NCBI GenBank assembly: GCA_018883625.1
Contig: JAHLFV010000129.1
Span: 1-22,555 of the forward strand
Reading direction: 5' to 3'
Length of the DNA stretch: 22,555 nucleotides
Source of the DNA: Candidatus Treponema excrementipullorum
GTDB lineage: Bacteria; Spirochaetota; Spirochaetia; Treponematales; Treponemataceae
Shown here: in pieces, positions 7,600 to 14,131 of the stretch
How positions within the stretch are numbered: the stretch's first letter is position 1
Layout: the number at the start of each line of letters is the position of its first letter
Program-made: the position numbers and the translations under genes
Notes under the pieces: generated by a model
The model's input: only the letters and a program-made list of their open reading frames with translations
Told to the model about the DNA's origin: nothing
The model's database searches: none

Positions 7600-8682
7600 A
7601 TGATATTTTTTGTCTGTTGTATTTTGGGACTGTGTGCATTTTCTTTAGGTGCAGGAGGGGTTTTATTCAAAGAACAGTTTGTCAGAAAACAAAATAAAGA
7701 TTCTTTGGAACCTCACAGTCTGAAAAACGCTTTGGATACCTTGGAATCTCCTTCTTCGGAAAAGCCTTCCCAGTCAAAAGGTGATTTGAAAGGTATACAA
7801 TCTTCCACAAAATTCGATAAAGTGGCGACTCACGTTCAAGATAAAAAAATCATGATTCCTCTTTTAAGGGAAAAACTCCAATGGATGGAGGAGCAAAAAA
7901 ACGGTTTGTATAAAGAAATATCCGTACTAGGAAAGAAAAATGTTCTGCTAAAGGGGTATTTCAGAGATACAGGCAGCAGTGTTGTTGGCATACTTGTACA
8001 TGGATATCTTGATTCCGCCGCAGGTTTGGGATATTTGGCAAAGGAATATGCAAATCTTGGGTTCTCCGTATTAAGTGTAGATTGCAGAGGACATGGTTTT
8101 TCCGGGGGAAAATATATTACCATGGGATACACTGATGCCCATGATGTTTCCCTTTGGATAAAAGAAATTGTAAAACGAAAAGGACCTTCGGTAAAAATTA
8201 TTCTTCACGGCGTTTCTATGGGAGCTGCCACAGTGATAGAATCTTTGGGGCTACAATCTACTGAAAGATATGCAGTACACATAAGCGGTGTTATAGCGGA
8301 TTGTAGTTTTGCCAGTGCAAAAAAACAGCTTCTTAAGGAAGGACGACGGTTGTTGGGAAATTCTCTGTTTGCCCGGTGTACTTTACGGTTAATTTATTGG
8401 GGAATGTCTTTTATCTGTTTTGTAACGTGCGGATTTTTTTACGGACAATCATCCCCGGAAAAAACTTTGAAAGAACGGCAAAACATGGGTACAAAGGATA
8501 TTCCTGTAGTGATTTTTCACGGAGAAAAAGATACACTGGTTGAACCTGCTACTGCGGATATTTTGAAAGATGCCGCCGGAAAGAGTAATGTACGGGTGTT
8601 TAAAATCAAAGATGCACCCCACATAGGAAGCTATTTTTACGGAAAGGAGGAATATATAAATCAAATAAAAGATTTGGTTTAA
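7600..8682 (+). CDS. Membrane-anchored alpha/beta hydrolase
   Basis: A 360-aa serine hydrolase of the serine-aminopeptidase/YqkD-like type. Residues 1-24 are a hydrophobic anchor or uncleaved signal (MIFFVCCILGLCAFSLGAGG). A polar, Ser/Lys-rich linker follows to about residue 85, so the catalytic domain probably faces outside the cytoplasm. The fold is shown by LVHGY (oxyanion loop, His134-Gly135), DCRGHGFS, the nucleophile elbow GVSMGA with Ser206, and the acid and histidine in GEKDTLVE (Asp311) and DAPHIGSY (His341), so the triad is complete. Substrate cannot be inferred. The start is backed by the purine-rich AAGGAAGGGAAG directly before ATG. The gene ends eight bases before the hairpin of the small-peptide/antisense locus. 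Confidence 0.85.
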   Translation: MIFFVCCILGLCAFSLGAGGVLFKEQFVRKQNKDSLEPHSLKNALDTLESPSSEKPSQSKGDLKGIQSSTKFDKVATHVQDKKIMIPLLREKLQWMEEQKNGLYKEISVLGKKNVLLKGYFRDTGSSVVGILVHGYLDSAAGLGYLAKEYANLGFSVLSVDCRGHGFSGGKYITMGYTDAHDVSLWIKEIVKRKGPSVKIILHGVSMGAATVIESLGLQSTERYAVHISGVIADCSFASAKKQLLKEGRRLLGNSLFARCTLRLIYWGMSFICFVTCGFFYGQSSPEKTLKERQNMGTKDIPVVIFHGEKDTLVEPATADILKDAAGKSNVRVFKIKDAPHIGSYFYGKEEYINQIKDLV

Positions 8683-8744
8683 AAAAATAAAAACCGTACC
8701 GCTTAAAGGAGGAAGAAAATGCAGTACGGTTTTCTTTGCTACTT
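8682..8744 (-). ncRNA. Predicted antisense RNA with anti-SD terminator loop
   Basis: Transcribed from the promoter at 8751-8778, this roughly 60-nt RNA would begin near 8744 with a short single-stranded 5' part. It then forms a hairpin whose arms are 8733-8724 and 8699-8690 (10 perfect bp, AAAACCGTAC). Three more pairs at the loop base include one U.G. It ends in a T-rich tract at 8693-8681 (five T, one A, seven T). The 18-nt loop contains CUUCCUCCUUU, complementary to the Shine-Dalgarno of the peptide on the other strand and to SD sequences generally. The wobble exists only on the minus strand (a C.A mismatch on plus), so the hairpin is selected as minus-strand RNA. Predicted only; no expression data. 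Confidence 0.55.
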
Positions 8745-8781
8745 GATTATATTATGCATATTGGTAAAAAAATGTCAATAG
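8719..8781 (+). CDS. 20-aa hydrophobic peptide, candidate type I toxin
   Basis: The frame runs ATG 8719 to TAG 8779-8781 and encodes MQYGFLCYLIILCILVKKCQ. It has a hydrophobic stretch of about 13 residues, a basic tail (KK) and three Cys. This is the make-up of small membrane-acting toxins of type I toxin-antitoxin systems, though I recognise no named family. AAAGGAGG at 8706-8713 with 5-nt spacing is the strongest ribosome site in the window. SD and ATG lie in the loop of a hairpin whose right arm is codons 2-6. The opposite strand carries a promoter inside this ORF and a terminator across its RBS. No good plus-strand promoter was found; transcription may come from read-through of the hydrolase gene. 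It could also be incidental to a minus-strand sRNA. Confidence 0.5.
   Translation: MQYGFLCYLIILCILVKKCQ
8751..8778 (-). promoter_or_regulatory. Minus-strand promoter of the antisense RNA
   Basis: On the minus strand a consensus TTGACA (plus coordinates 8773-8778) is followed after 16 bp by CATAAT (8751-8756, 5 of 6 to TATAAT). An overlapping TAATAT (8749-8754) is at 18 bp. Predicted start is 8744 or slightly beyond. It lies inside the 20-aa peptide frame. Confidence 0.65.
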
Positions 8782-8836
8782 AATATTTCGCATTTACTAC
8801 ATTTTTTTACTACTTTTTGCGAAAAAGAGGAGTTTT

Positions 8837-9538
8837 ATGAAAAAAATCGGAATTATTGGTGCTATGAGTGTAGAAGTGGAGTTACTTCGCAATGAAATGA
8901 ATAACGTATCAACCCATAAAATAGGCCGTTTGGAATTTTGGGATGGACTCATAGGCGGAGTTTCTGTTGTGGTGGTAAAGTCGGGAGTGGGAAAAGTAAA
9001 TGCCGCACTATGTACACAAATGCTCATAGACAGATTCGCTGTAACTCATGTGATAAATACCGGTGTTGCCGGAGCTTTTGCTTCCGGTTTAGATGTGCTT
9101 GACATAGTTATTTCTACGGAAGTTATGTATCACGATGTGGATGTTACTGCCTGGGAAGGATATGAACCATGTACATTGCCCGGTATGGAAAAAACTTTTG
9201 TTGCAGATTCTGTTTTGGTGGATATAGGATATAAAGCTTGCGAAAAATGTTTTCCCGAAAAAACTTTCATAAAAGGAAGGGTTGCTTCCGGTGATCAGTT
9301 TATTGCATCCGACAGTTTGAAAAAAGTTATCAAAGAAAAATGTGATCCGGCCTGTGTAGAGATGGAAGGTGCCGCCATAGGTCATGTAGCATCTTTGAAT
9401 AATGTTCCTTTTTTGGTTATAAGGAGTATGTCTGATAAAGCCGATGATGAAGGTTCGGAAATGGAACCCTTCAATGAAGAGGCTGCCGCCAAAGTCAGCG
9501 CGGTTTTGATAAAGGAAATATTGAAAAACCTAGAATAA
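8837..9538 (+). CDS. mtnN: 5'-methylthioadenosine/S-adenosylhomocysteine nucleosidase
   Basis: This enzyme hydrolyses MTA and SAH to adenine plus methylthioribose or S-ribosylhomocysteine, recycling SAM by-products. Marks of the PNP/UDP phosphorylase superfamily are IGIIGAMSVEVELL at the N-terminus, VVVVKSGVGKVNAA, INTGVAGAF, the substrate loop VEMEGAAIGHVA (catalytic region Glu-Met-Glu) and IRSMSDKADD with the catalytic Asp. At 233 aa it is exactly family length. AGAGGAG lies 4 nt before ATG 8837. Its upstream region is shared with the small-peptide locus, so its promoter is not certain. It ends before a strong bidirectional terminator that separates it from the convergent DUF362 gene. Confidence 0.95.
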   Translation: MKKIGIIGAMSVEVELLRNEMNNVSTHKIGRLEFWDGLIGGVSVVVVKSGVGKVNAALCTQMLIDRFAVTHVINTGVAGAFASGLDVLDIVISTEVMYHDVDVTAWEGYEPCTLPGMEKTFVADSVLVDIGYKACEKCFPEKTFIKGRVASGDQFIASDSLKKVIKEKCDPACVEMEGAAIGHVASLNNVPFLVIRSMSDKADDEGSEMEPFNEEAAAKVSAVLIKEILKNLE

Positions 9539-9577
9539 CAAAAGTCGTAAGAGAGTTCTTGTGTTTTAAAGGGATAA

Positions 9578-9615
9578 AAAAAAGTCCTCGCCCCATGAGG
9601 AGCGAGAACTTTTTT
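9578..9615. terminator. Bidirectional terminator between mtnN and the DUF362 gene
   Basis: AAAAAAGTCCTCGC (9578-9591) pairs with GCGAGAACTTTTTT (9602-9615) with one mismatch, which is G.U in the minus-strand RNA. The stem ends in six T on plus and eight T on minus, so it serves both convergent genes. Confidence 0.85.
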
Positions 9616-9672
9616 AGGATTACTTTTTGGTTTTCTACAGATTTTTCCGGGGCTTTCTTAAAAACAATCAGC

Positions 9673-10785
9673 TCAGATGGTAATCAATTCATACTTTGCG
9701 GTACCCAAACCGATTTTTTCGGAGTGTTCTATCTGACTCTTCCAGTTGGTGGAAGGATGAATATCGCAGAAGTGGTCTCCATGGGTATGGGGTTTTTCGT
9801 CAAGGTAAGAACCTTCCAAAACGGGCTGTCGGTTAACGGCATCTGCGCAGGCTTGATCCAAAGCAACAGGATCAAAAGAAGCAAACATTCCCACATCGGG
9901 AACAATGGGAGCGTCATTTTCTGCATGACAGTCACAGAAGGGTGAAATGTCAACAACAAGACTTATATGGAAATGAGGTCTTCCTTTTACAACTGCCAAA
10001 GCGTACTCTGCCATTTTTTTGTTGAGAATATCATTGGAGTTATCGGCACCGGGATGAACGGCATCTTTGGGACACGCTCCGATACAACGTCCGCAACCGA
10101 CACATTTATCATGGTTTATGGTAGCTTTTCTGTTTTCAATGGTAATGGCAGAGTGGGCACAATTTTTTGCACACATCCCGCAACCAATACACTTATCGTG
10201 ATTTACCAAAGGTTTTCCGCTGGAATGCATTTCCATTTTTCCTGCTCGGGAACCGCTACCCATTCCGATATTCTTTATGGCACCACCGAATCCCGTTCCT
10301 TCGTGGGCTTTAAAATGGGTCAAAGAAATAAAAATATCGGCATCCATAATTGCCCGTCCGATTTTTGCTTCTTTTACGAACTCCCCCTCAGGTAGCGGGA
10401 CATATTCTTCGTCCAAACCTTTTATTCCGTCTCCGATAATGACATGGCAGCCGGTAGAAAAAGGTGTAAAGCCGTTTTCGTATGCAGCATCGATGTGGTC
10501 TAAAGCATTTTTCCGTCCGCCAACATACAGTGTGTTACAGTCTGTTAAAAAAGGCTTTCCGCCGGCTTCTTTAACGATGTCAGCTACAACTTTTGCATAG
10601 TTTGGTCGTAAATATGCCAAGTTACCTGGCTCTCCAAAGTGAATTTTTATAGCAACGTATTTATCTGCAAAGTCAATATTTTTTATTCCCGCTGTAACAA
10701 TCAATCGTTTCAGTTTCATCAACAAATTTTCGTTTAAGCTTGTTCGAAAATTGGTAAAGTATACTTTTGATGGTTCTCCGCCCAT
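9673..10785 (-). CDS. DUF362 iron-sulfur protein, 2x[4Fe-4S] ferredoxin domain
   Basis: This 370-aa protein has an N-terminal DUF362 region with KIHFGEPGN, FLTDCNTLYVGGR, LTHFKAHEGTGFGGAIKNIGMG and GSRAGKMEMH. Two ferredoxin motifs follow at about residues 200-245: CIGCGMCAKNC and CVGCGRCIGACPK, each CxxCxxC plus a distal Cys. A second part of DUF362 closes the chain (DVGMFASFDPVALDQACADAVN). The family is thought to be redox-active, but its reaction is not established. There is no signal peptide, so it is probably cytoplasmic. GAAGGA lies upstream of ATG 10785. The gene follows the sensor kinase gene after 88 nt on the same strand; co-transcription is possible, but no link in function can be shown. 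Confidence 0.88.
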   Translation of the reverse strand: MGGEPSKVYFTNFRTSLNENLLMKLKRLIVTAGIKNIDFADKYVAIKIHFGEPGNLAYLRPNYAKVVADIVKEAGGKPFLTDCNTLYVGGRKNALDHIDAAYENGFTPFSTGCHVIIGDGIKGLDEEYVPLPEGEFVKEAKIGRAIMDADIFISLTHFKAHEGTGFGGAIKNIGMGSGSRAGKMEMHSSGKPLVNHDKCIGCGMCAKNCAHSAITIENRKATINHDKCVGCGRCIGACPKDAVHPGADNSNDILNKKMAEYALAVVKGRPHFHISLVVDISPFCDCHAENDAPIVPDVGMFASFDPVALDQACADAVNRQPVLEGSYLDEKPHTHGDHFCDIHPSTNWKSQIEHSEKIGLGTAKYELITI

Positions 10786-10873
10786 ATTTCAATCCTTCAA
10801 AAAATGTAATATGTACAGTTTTATTCTTTTTGATAAAAAAATGCAACTGTCCACCTGGGAAATTAAAGTTACC

Positions 10874-12679
10874 TTAGAGATACAAGGGCAATCGCAGGGT
10901 AAAAACGCTTCCTGCCGGAGACGTAGATTCCAAAATCAAAGAACCGCCGTATAATTCTGCGATTCGCCGTGATAAATTCAAGCCAATTCCGCTACCTTCT
11001 GTTTGGGAGGATATAGCTTGGGAACCCCGTTGAAACACTTCAAAGATTTGTTTTTTCTCTTTTTGGGGAATACCCTTTCCGTGATCGATAAACCGTATGA
11101 CGGCTACTTTGTTTTCTTCTGAGACATCTATTTTAAGATATTTTCCCTGTCCGGCATGTTTGATTGCATTTTCTGCCAAATTCCGTATTAAGCCTCTCAG
11201 TGCGGTTATATCGGTTTTAACGAATAGGTCTCTTTCAGGGAATGTAAGAGAAAAGAAAATTTCTTTTTCATCAAAGTCTTTTTGTAGCAACGTATGTATT
11301 TCTTCTATGCAATTTTTCAGATTACACTTTGTATATGGCAGACTTTGGAGTGTATTCATTCTTGCATACAAGAGAAAATGATCTATATCACGTTTGAGCT
11401 TATTGCTTTCTTCTTGAAGAATATATCCGTAGGAAGTTGTATTTTCAGGGCAAACAGCATCTATCATATTTTGAGCCACAGAGTTTATGACTGTTAAAGG
11501 TGTTTTTAGTTCGTGGGTAACGGTGGCAATAAATTCCTTTTGCTGGGTTGCTAAGGTTTGAGCTTTTATCATGTTATGGTACAAAAACCAAACTGCTGTC
11601 ACCAAAATGATGAGTGTTCCGAAGGTAAAAATAATTGTTACAAAAGCCGTCTTTCTTGCTGCAATCAGGACAGAACCGGCTTCATGGATAATTTCCAATT
11701 GCAGTCCTGTACCCTTGTCTTTTGGTAATGAAGCGATATTTTCTCCGTTTGTTTTTGATCTGAGGTGGGATCTGAGACCAAGAATTACTTTTTCGTCGGA
11801 AAGTTGTACAATTTCCAAGGGAATTTGCCAAGATGGTGTAAGGGGAATTTGAAATGTTCTGTTTTGGGATGCCCCTCCAAAAAGTGTGTAGGCATAATCC
11901 GGAGTGGCAAATTTTTCCGGAGAATAATCTTTTTGATTTGTATAGAGAAGTTGATTTGTATTGTTATTTATTAAACGCAACCCGTAAGAATTATCTTTGG
12001 GGAAGCATTGAGTAACCAGCTGAGGTAGCAATTTTTCCGATAATACATTGGTATCAATAACTGCAACTAAATAGTATTGAGGATATTTTTTGTTAAAAGA
12101 AGAAACAATCATTTGTGTTCCGTTTTCAAAAGATACATATCGGATAGGTTCATCTGTTTTTTTTATTTCTATAACGGCGTTTACTATTTCAACAAGATTT
12201 TGTGTTTTTAAGGAATCTTCTTGGGAAAAGGTTTCTCCGTCCCAATGGTAAAAGGAAGATTCTATGTATTGCATATTGTTATCGGGACTTTGTTTTGAAG
12301 GTTGGTTTTTCTCACGGGAAGTTGCATCTGTTTCGTTGTAAGGGGTATGCTTATAAATGTATATGTCTGAAAAAATGGAGTCTACCTTTGCATTTTTATT
12401 CCAAAACTCCATGGCATGAATTGCTGTATCAATGACAGGCATTTGAGAATTTTCATCTTGTATGGTGGCACCTTGAATAAGAAGGGGTAAAAAAAGTAAT
12501 TCGTCTTCCAATAAAAGGGCAACTTCTGTGGTTTTTCGTGCAGATTCATCCCGAAGTTTTTTTACTTCGATCTCATACTGAGTATTGATAAAATGAACCT
12601 GTAAAATAGCCAAAATGACTACGGCAACCACAAGGACAATAGGCAATACTAATTGTGATATCTGTTTTTTCTGAATCAT
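10874..12679 (-). CDS. Membrane sensor histidine kinase with large extracytoplasmic domain
   Basis: Likely partner of the regulator at 13310-14023. From ATG 12679 (601 aa) it has TM1 at about residues 10-27 (VLPIVLVVAVVILAILQV), a long sensor region of about 310 residues, and TM2 at about 343-368 (TIIFTFGTLIILVTAVWFLY). HisKA follows with the phospho-acceptor in TVTHELKTPL (His389). HATPase_c has N-box NLAENAIKHA, G1 DHGKGIP and G2 GSGIGLNLS. No HAMP domain is visible: TM2 runs almost straight into HisKA, which is unusual. The frame remains open 13 codons further to an ATG at 12718. I prefer 12679 because the membrane segment follows directly and TATAAT lies 6 nt upstream, though neither start has an SD. 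Confidence 0.85.
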   Translation of the reverse strand: MIQKKQISQLVLPIVLVVAVVILAILQVHFINTQYEIEVKKLRDESARKTTEVALLLEDELLFLPLLIQGATIQDENSQMPVIDTAIHAMEFWNKNAKVDSIFSDIYIYKHTPYNETDATSREKNQPSKQSPDNNMQYIESSFYHWDGETFSQEDSLKTQNLVEIVNAVIEIKKTDEPIRYVSFENGTQMIVSSFNKKYPQYYLVAVIDTNVLSEKLLPQLVTQCFPKDNSYGLRLINNNTNQLLYTNQKDYSPEKFATPDYAYTLFGGASQNRTFQIPLTPSWQIPLEIVQLSDEKVILGLRSHLRSKTNGENIASLPKDKGTGLQLEIIHEAGSVLIAARKTAFVTIIFTFGTLIILVTAVWFLYHNMIKAQTLATQQKEFIATVTHELKTPLTVINSVAQNMIDAVCPENTTSYGYILQEESNKLKRDIDHFLLYARMNTLQSLPYTKCNLKNCIEEIHTLLQKDFDEKEIFFSLTFPERDLFVKTDITALRGLIRNLAENAIKHAGQGKYLKIDVSEENKVAVIRFIDHGKGIPQKEKKQIFEVFQRGSQAISSQTEGSGIGLNLSRRIAELYGGSLILESTSPAGSVFTLRLPLYL

Positions 12680-12685
12680 GAGGAC

Positions 12686-12691
12686 ATTATA
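12686..12691 (-). promoter_or_regulatory. -10 box directly before the sensor kinase start
   Basis: On the minus strand TATAAT is followed by six bases and then ATG 12679. With a start site seven bases after the hexamer, the mRNA would begin at the ATG. The -35 region is poor (AAGCTA at 17 bp), so the call is moderate. Confidence 0.4.
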
Positions 12692-12739
12692 TCTTTTTTG
12701 TAAAAAAATAGCTTTCATTTATGACAGACTTTTGATTCT

Positions 12740-12760
12740 TTTAAGATAGGTTTAAGGTAG
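12740..12760 (+). promoter_or_regulatory. Direct repeat, candidate OmpR/PhoB-type regulator site
   Basis: TTTAAGATAG (12740-12749) and TTTAAGGTAG (12751-12760) match at 9 of 10 positions with an 11-bp period, the geometry bound head-to-tail by OmpR/PhoB dimers. The downstream half occupies the -35 position of a weak -10 (TATATT at 12778-12783) for the small secreted protein gene, as in PhoB-activated promoters. It also lies upstream of the divergent kinase gene. Confidence 0.45.
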
Positions 12761-12836
12761 CTGTTCCGGAATCTGTGTATATTTGTGTCATGAAGCAGCG
12801 ATAAAGCTGAATAAAAAAATATACAAGGAGCGTTAT

Positions 12837-13238
12837 ATGAACGTAAAAAAAACTTTAGTAACAACAGTATTATTGGTAGTAGGAATGGGTGCTATGTTTG
12901 CCGCAACTCCCGTGTATCTTTCAACATCTGTAAAAGGCTTGGGAACACCGATTATGCCCATCACTGTTGAAACTCCTACAGAAATAATCCAATGGTTTGA
13001 AGAACAGGGAATGGACACAGCTTCTGTAGGAACAACTTTGGAATCCATGCCGGTAGACTACAGAAACGACCTTCGTGATATCTATGCCGATGACGATCTT
13101 GCCGCAGAAATGAGACAAGTAGCCTCTGCAGCTTTACGGCCGTATTTGGAAGAAGGTGTAGTTGAAACTGTAACAACAAGCTACGGACCTTTTACCTGGA
13201 CCGTTTCATACAATAAAGAAGTTGACGAAGAACTTTAA
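12837..13238 (+). CDS. Small secreted protein of unknown function, 133 aa
   Basis: ATG 12837 has AAGGAG 6 nt upstream; the frame stays open further upstream to a TTG at 12783, but the signal peptide and SD fix the start. Residues 1-22 are a signal peptide (MNVKKTLVTTVLLVVGMGAMFA) with probable cleavage after AMFA. The mature part of about 111 residues is acidic and contains no cysteine. It includes a helical middle (IIQWFEEQGMD...DYRNDLRDIYADDDLAAEM) and a beta-like end (TTSYGPFTWTVSY). I do not recognise the family. It lies on the opposite strand between a response regulator and its likely sensor kinase, behind a promoter with a regulator-like direct repeat. I infer it may be a target or accessory of that system. 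Confidence 0.85.
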   Translation: MNVKKTLVTTVLLVVGMGAMFAATPVYLSTSVKGLGTPIMPITVETPTEIIQWFEEQGMDTASVGTTLESMPVDYRNDLRDIYADDDLAAEMRQVASAALRPYLEEGVVETVTTSYGPFTWTVSYNKEVDEEL

Positions 13239-13267
13239 AATATAAAAACTTGAAAACTCCTCCTGAT

Positions 13268-13301
13268 GAGGGCTGTCTTAAAAAGGCAGTCCTCTTTTTT
13301 T
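13268..13301 (+). terminator. Intrinsic terminator of the small secreted protein gene
   Basis: GAGGGCTGTCTT (13268-13279) pairs with AAGGCAGTCCTC (13283-13294) through 12 pairs including two G.U, with an AAA loop, followed by seven T. The wobbles become A.C mismatches on the minus strand and no T-run lies there, so it acts on plus only. Confidence 0.88.
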
Positions 13302-13309
13302 ATATAAAG

Positions 13310-14023
13310 TTATTTTTCGGAAAAAATATATCCTACATTTCTGACTGTTTTTATGTATCCTTTAGGATTTTCTTTTGTGGCAAGTTTTTTCCGTAACCAA
13401 GAGATATGAGTATAAATCGTACCGGAAGAAATCGTTTCGTCATATCCCCAAACTACATCCATAAGATTATCTGTTTTTACCAAGGTTTCTCTGTTTTTTA
13501 CAAGATACATCAGCAGTTTACATTCCATTAAAGAAAGGGGGACTTCTGTTCCGTTTTTAAGAAGCTGAACTTTTTTGAAAACAAGTGTAAAAGGTCCAAA
13601 GCTATAATCTTCTTCTTGGGTAAAATCAAAATCATCCTGTTTTTTTTCTGATACGGTTTTTTTTGTACGCCGAAGAACAGCTTCCATTCGAGCTATAAGT
13701 TCAGAAAAATTGTATGGCTTGGTAATGTAATCGTCACCGCCGATCCGTAATCCAGAAACTTTATCTGCTATTTCCGATTTTGCCGTTACAAAAAGAATGG
13801 GACTTTCTCCACCCCGTTGTCTGTATTCAGCTACGATATCAAAGCCGTTTTTTTCCGGTAGCATAACGTCTACCAATAGTAAATCAAAAGATTCTTTTTT
13901 AAGAAGCTCTGCACCTTGCAATCCATTTGTTGCCATAACAACTTCATATCCTTCTGACTTGAGTCTGTCGGTTAAAAGCAACAATTGATTTTTATTATCT
14001 TCAATAACCAGTATCTTGTTCAT
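13310..14023 (-). CDS. OmpR-family response regulator
   Basis: The receiver domain covers residues 1-120 with the acidic pair after ILVIEDN, the phosphorylation site Asp52 in LLLVDVMLPEKNG, TAKS and ITKPYN (Lys about 101). A winged-helix DNA-binding domain follows at about 140-237 (SLMECKLLMYLVKN, GTIYTHISWLRKKL, YIKTVRNVGYIF). A charged, Lys/Asp/Glu-rich linker joins them. I place the start at ATG 14023 because receiver domains begin this way; an in-frame ATG at 14044 adds seven residues. Neither has an SD. It lies 108 nt downstream of the PhoR-like kinase gene but has a candidate -10 of its own further upstream. The sensor gene at 10874-12679, beyond an opposite-strand gene, is the likely partner. 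Confidence 0.9.
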   Translation of the reverse strand: MNKILVIEDNKNQLLLLTDRLKSEGYEVVMATNGLQGAELLKKESFDLLLVDVMLPEKNGFDIVAEYRQRGGESPILFVTAKSEIADKVSGLRIGGDDYITKPYNFSELIARMEAVLRRTKKTVSEKKQDDFDFTQEEDYSFGPFTLVFKKVQLLKNGTEVPLSLMECKLLMYLVKNRETLVKTDNLMDVVWGYDETISSGTIYTHISWLRKKLATKENPKGYIKTVRNVGYIFSEK

Positions 14024-14131
14024 GGAAGAAAAACAAATCCCCATGTGGGAAAATTACAGGTCAGATTTTCAAACTTTGGGCAGAACGACAAATATAACAA
14101 AAAATTACAAGGTTTTTGCTTTAACTTGTTT

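Noticed and set aside
8786..8824. Inverted repeat TTTCGC/GCGAAA upstream of mtnN as an operator or hairpin
   Set aside because: Only six pairs with a 27-nt AT-rich loop, likely to arise by chance.
9559..9945. Plus-strand open frame opposite the DUF362 gene
   Set aside because: It begins inside the mtnN terminator region and overlaps the bidirectional terminator and the conserved DUF362 coding sequence on the other strand.
12680..12718. Longer N-terminus (13 extra codons) for the sensor kinase
   Set aside because: The extra segment overlaps a TATAAT placed as a promoter and adds basic residues before the membrane helix. It has no SD. The downstream ATG fits better, although the case is not closed.
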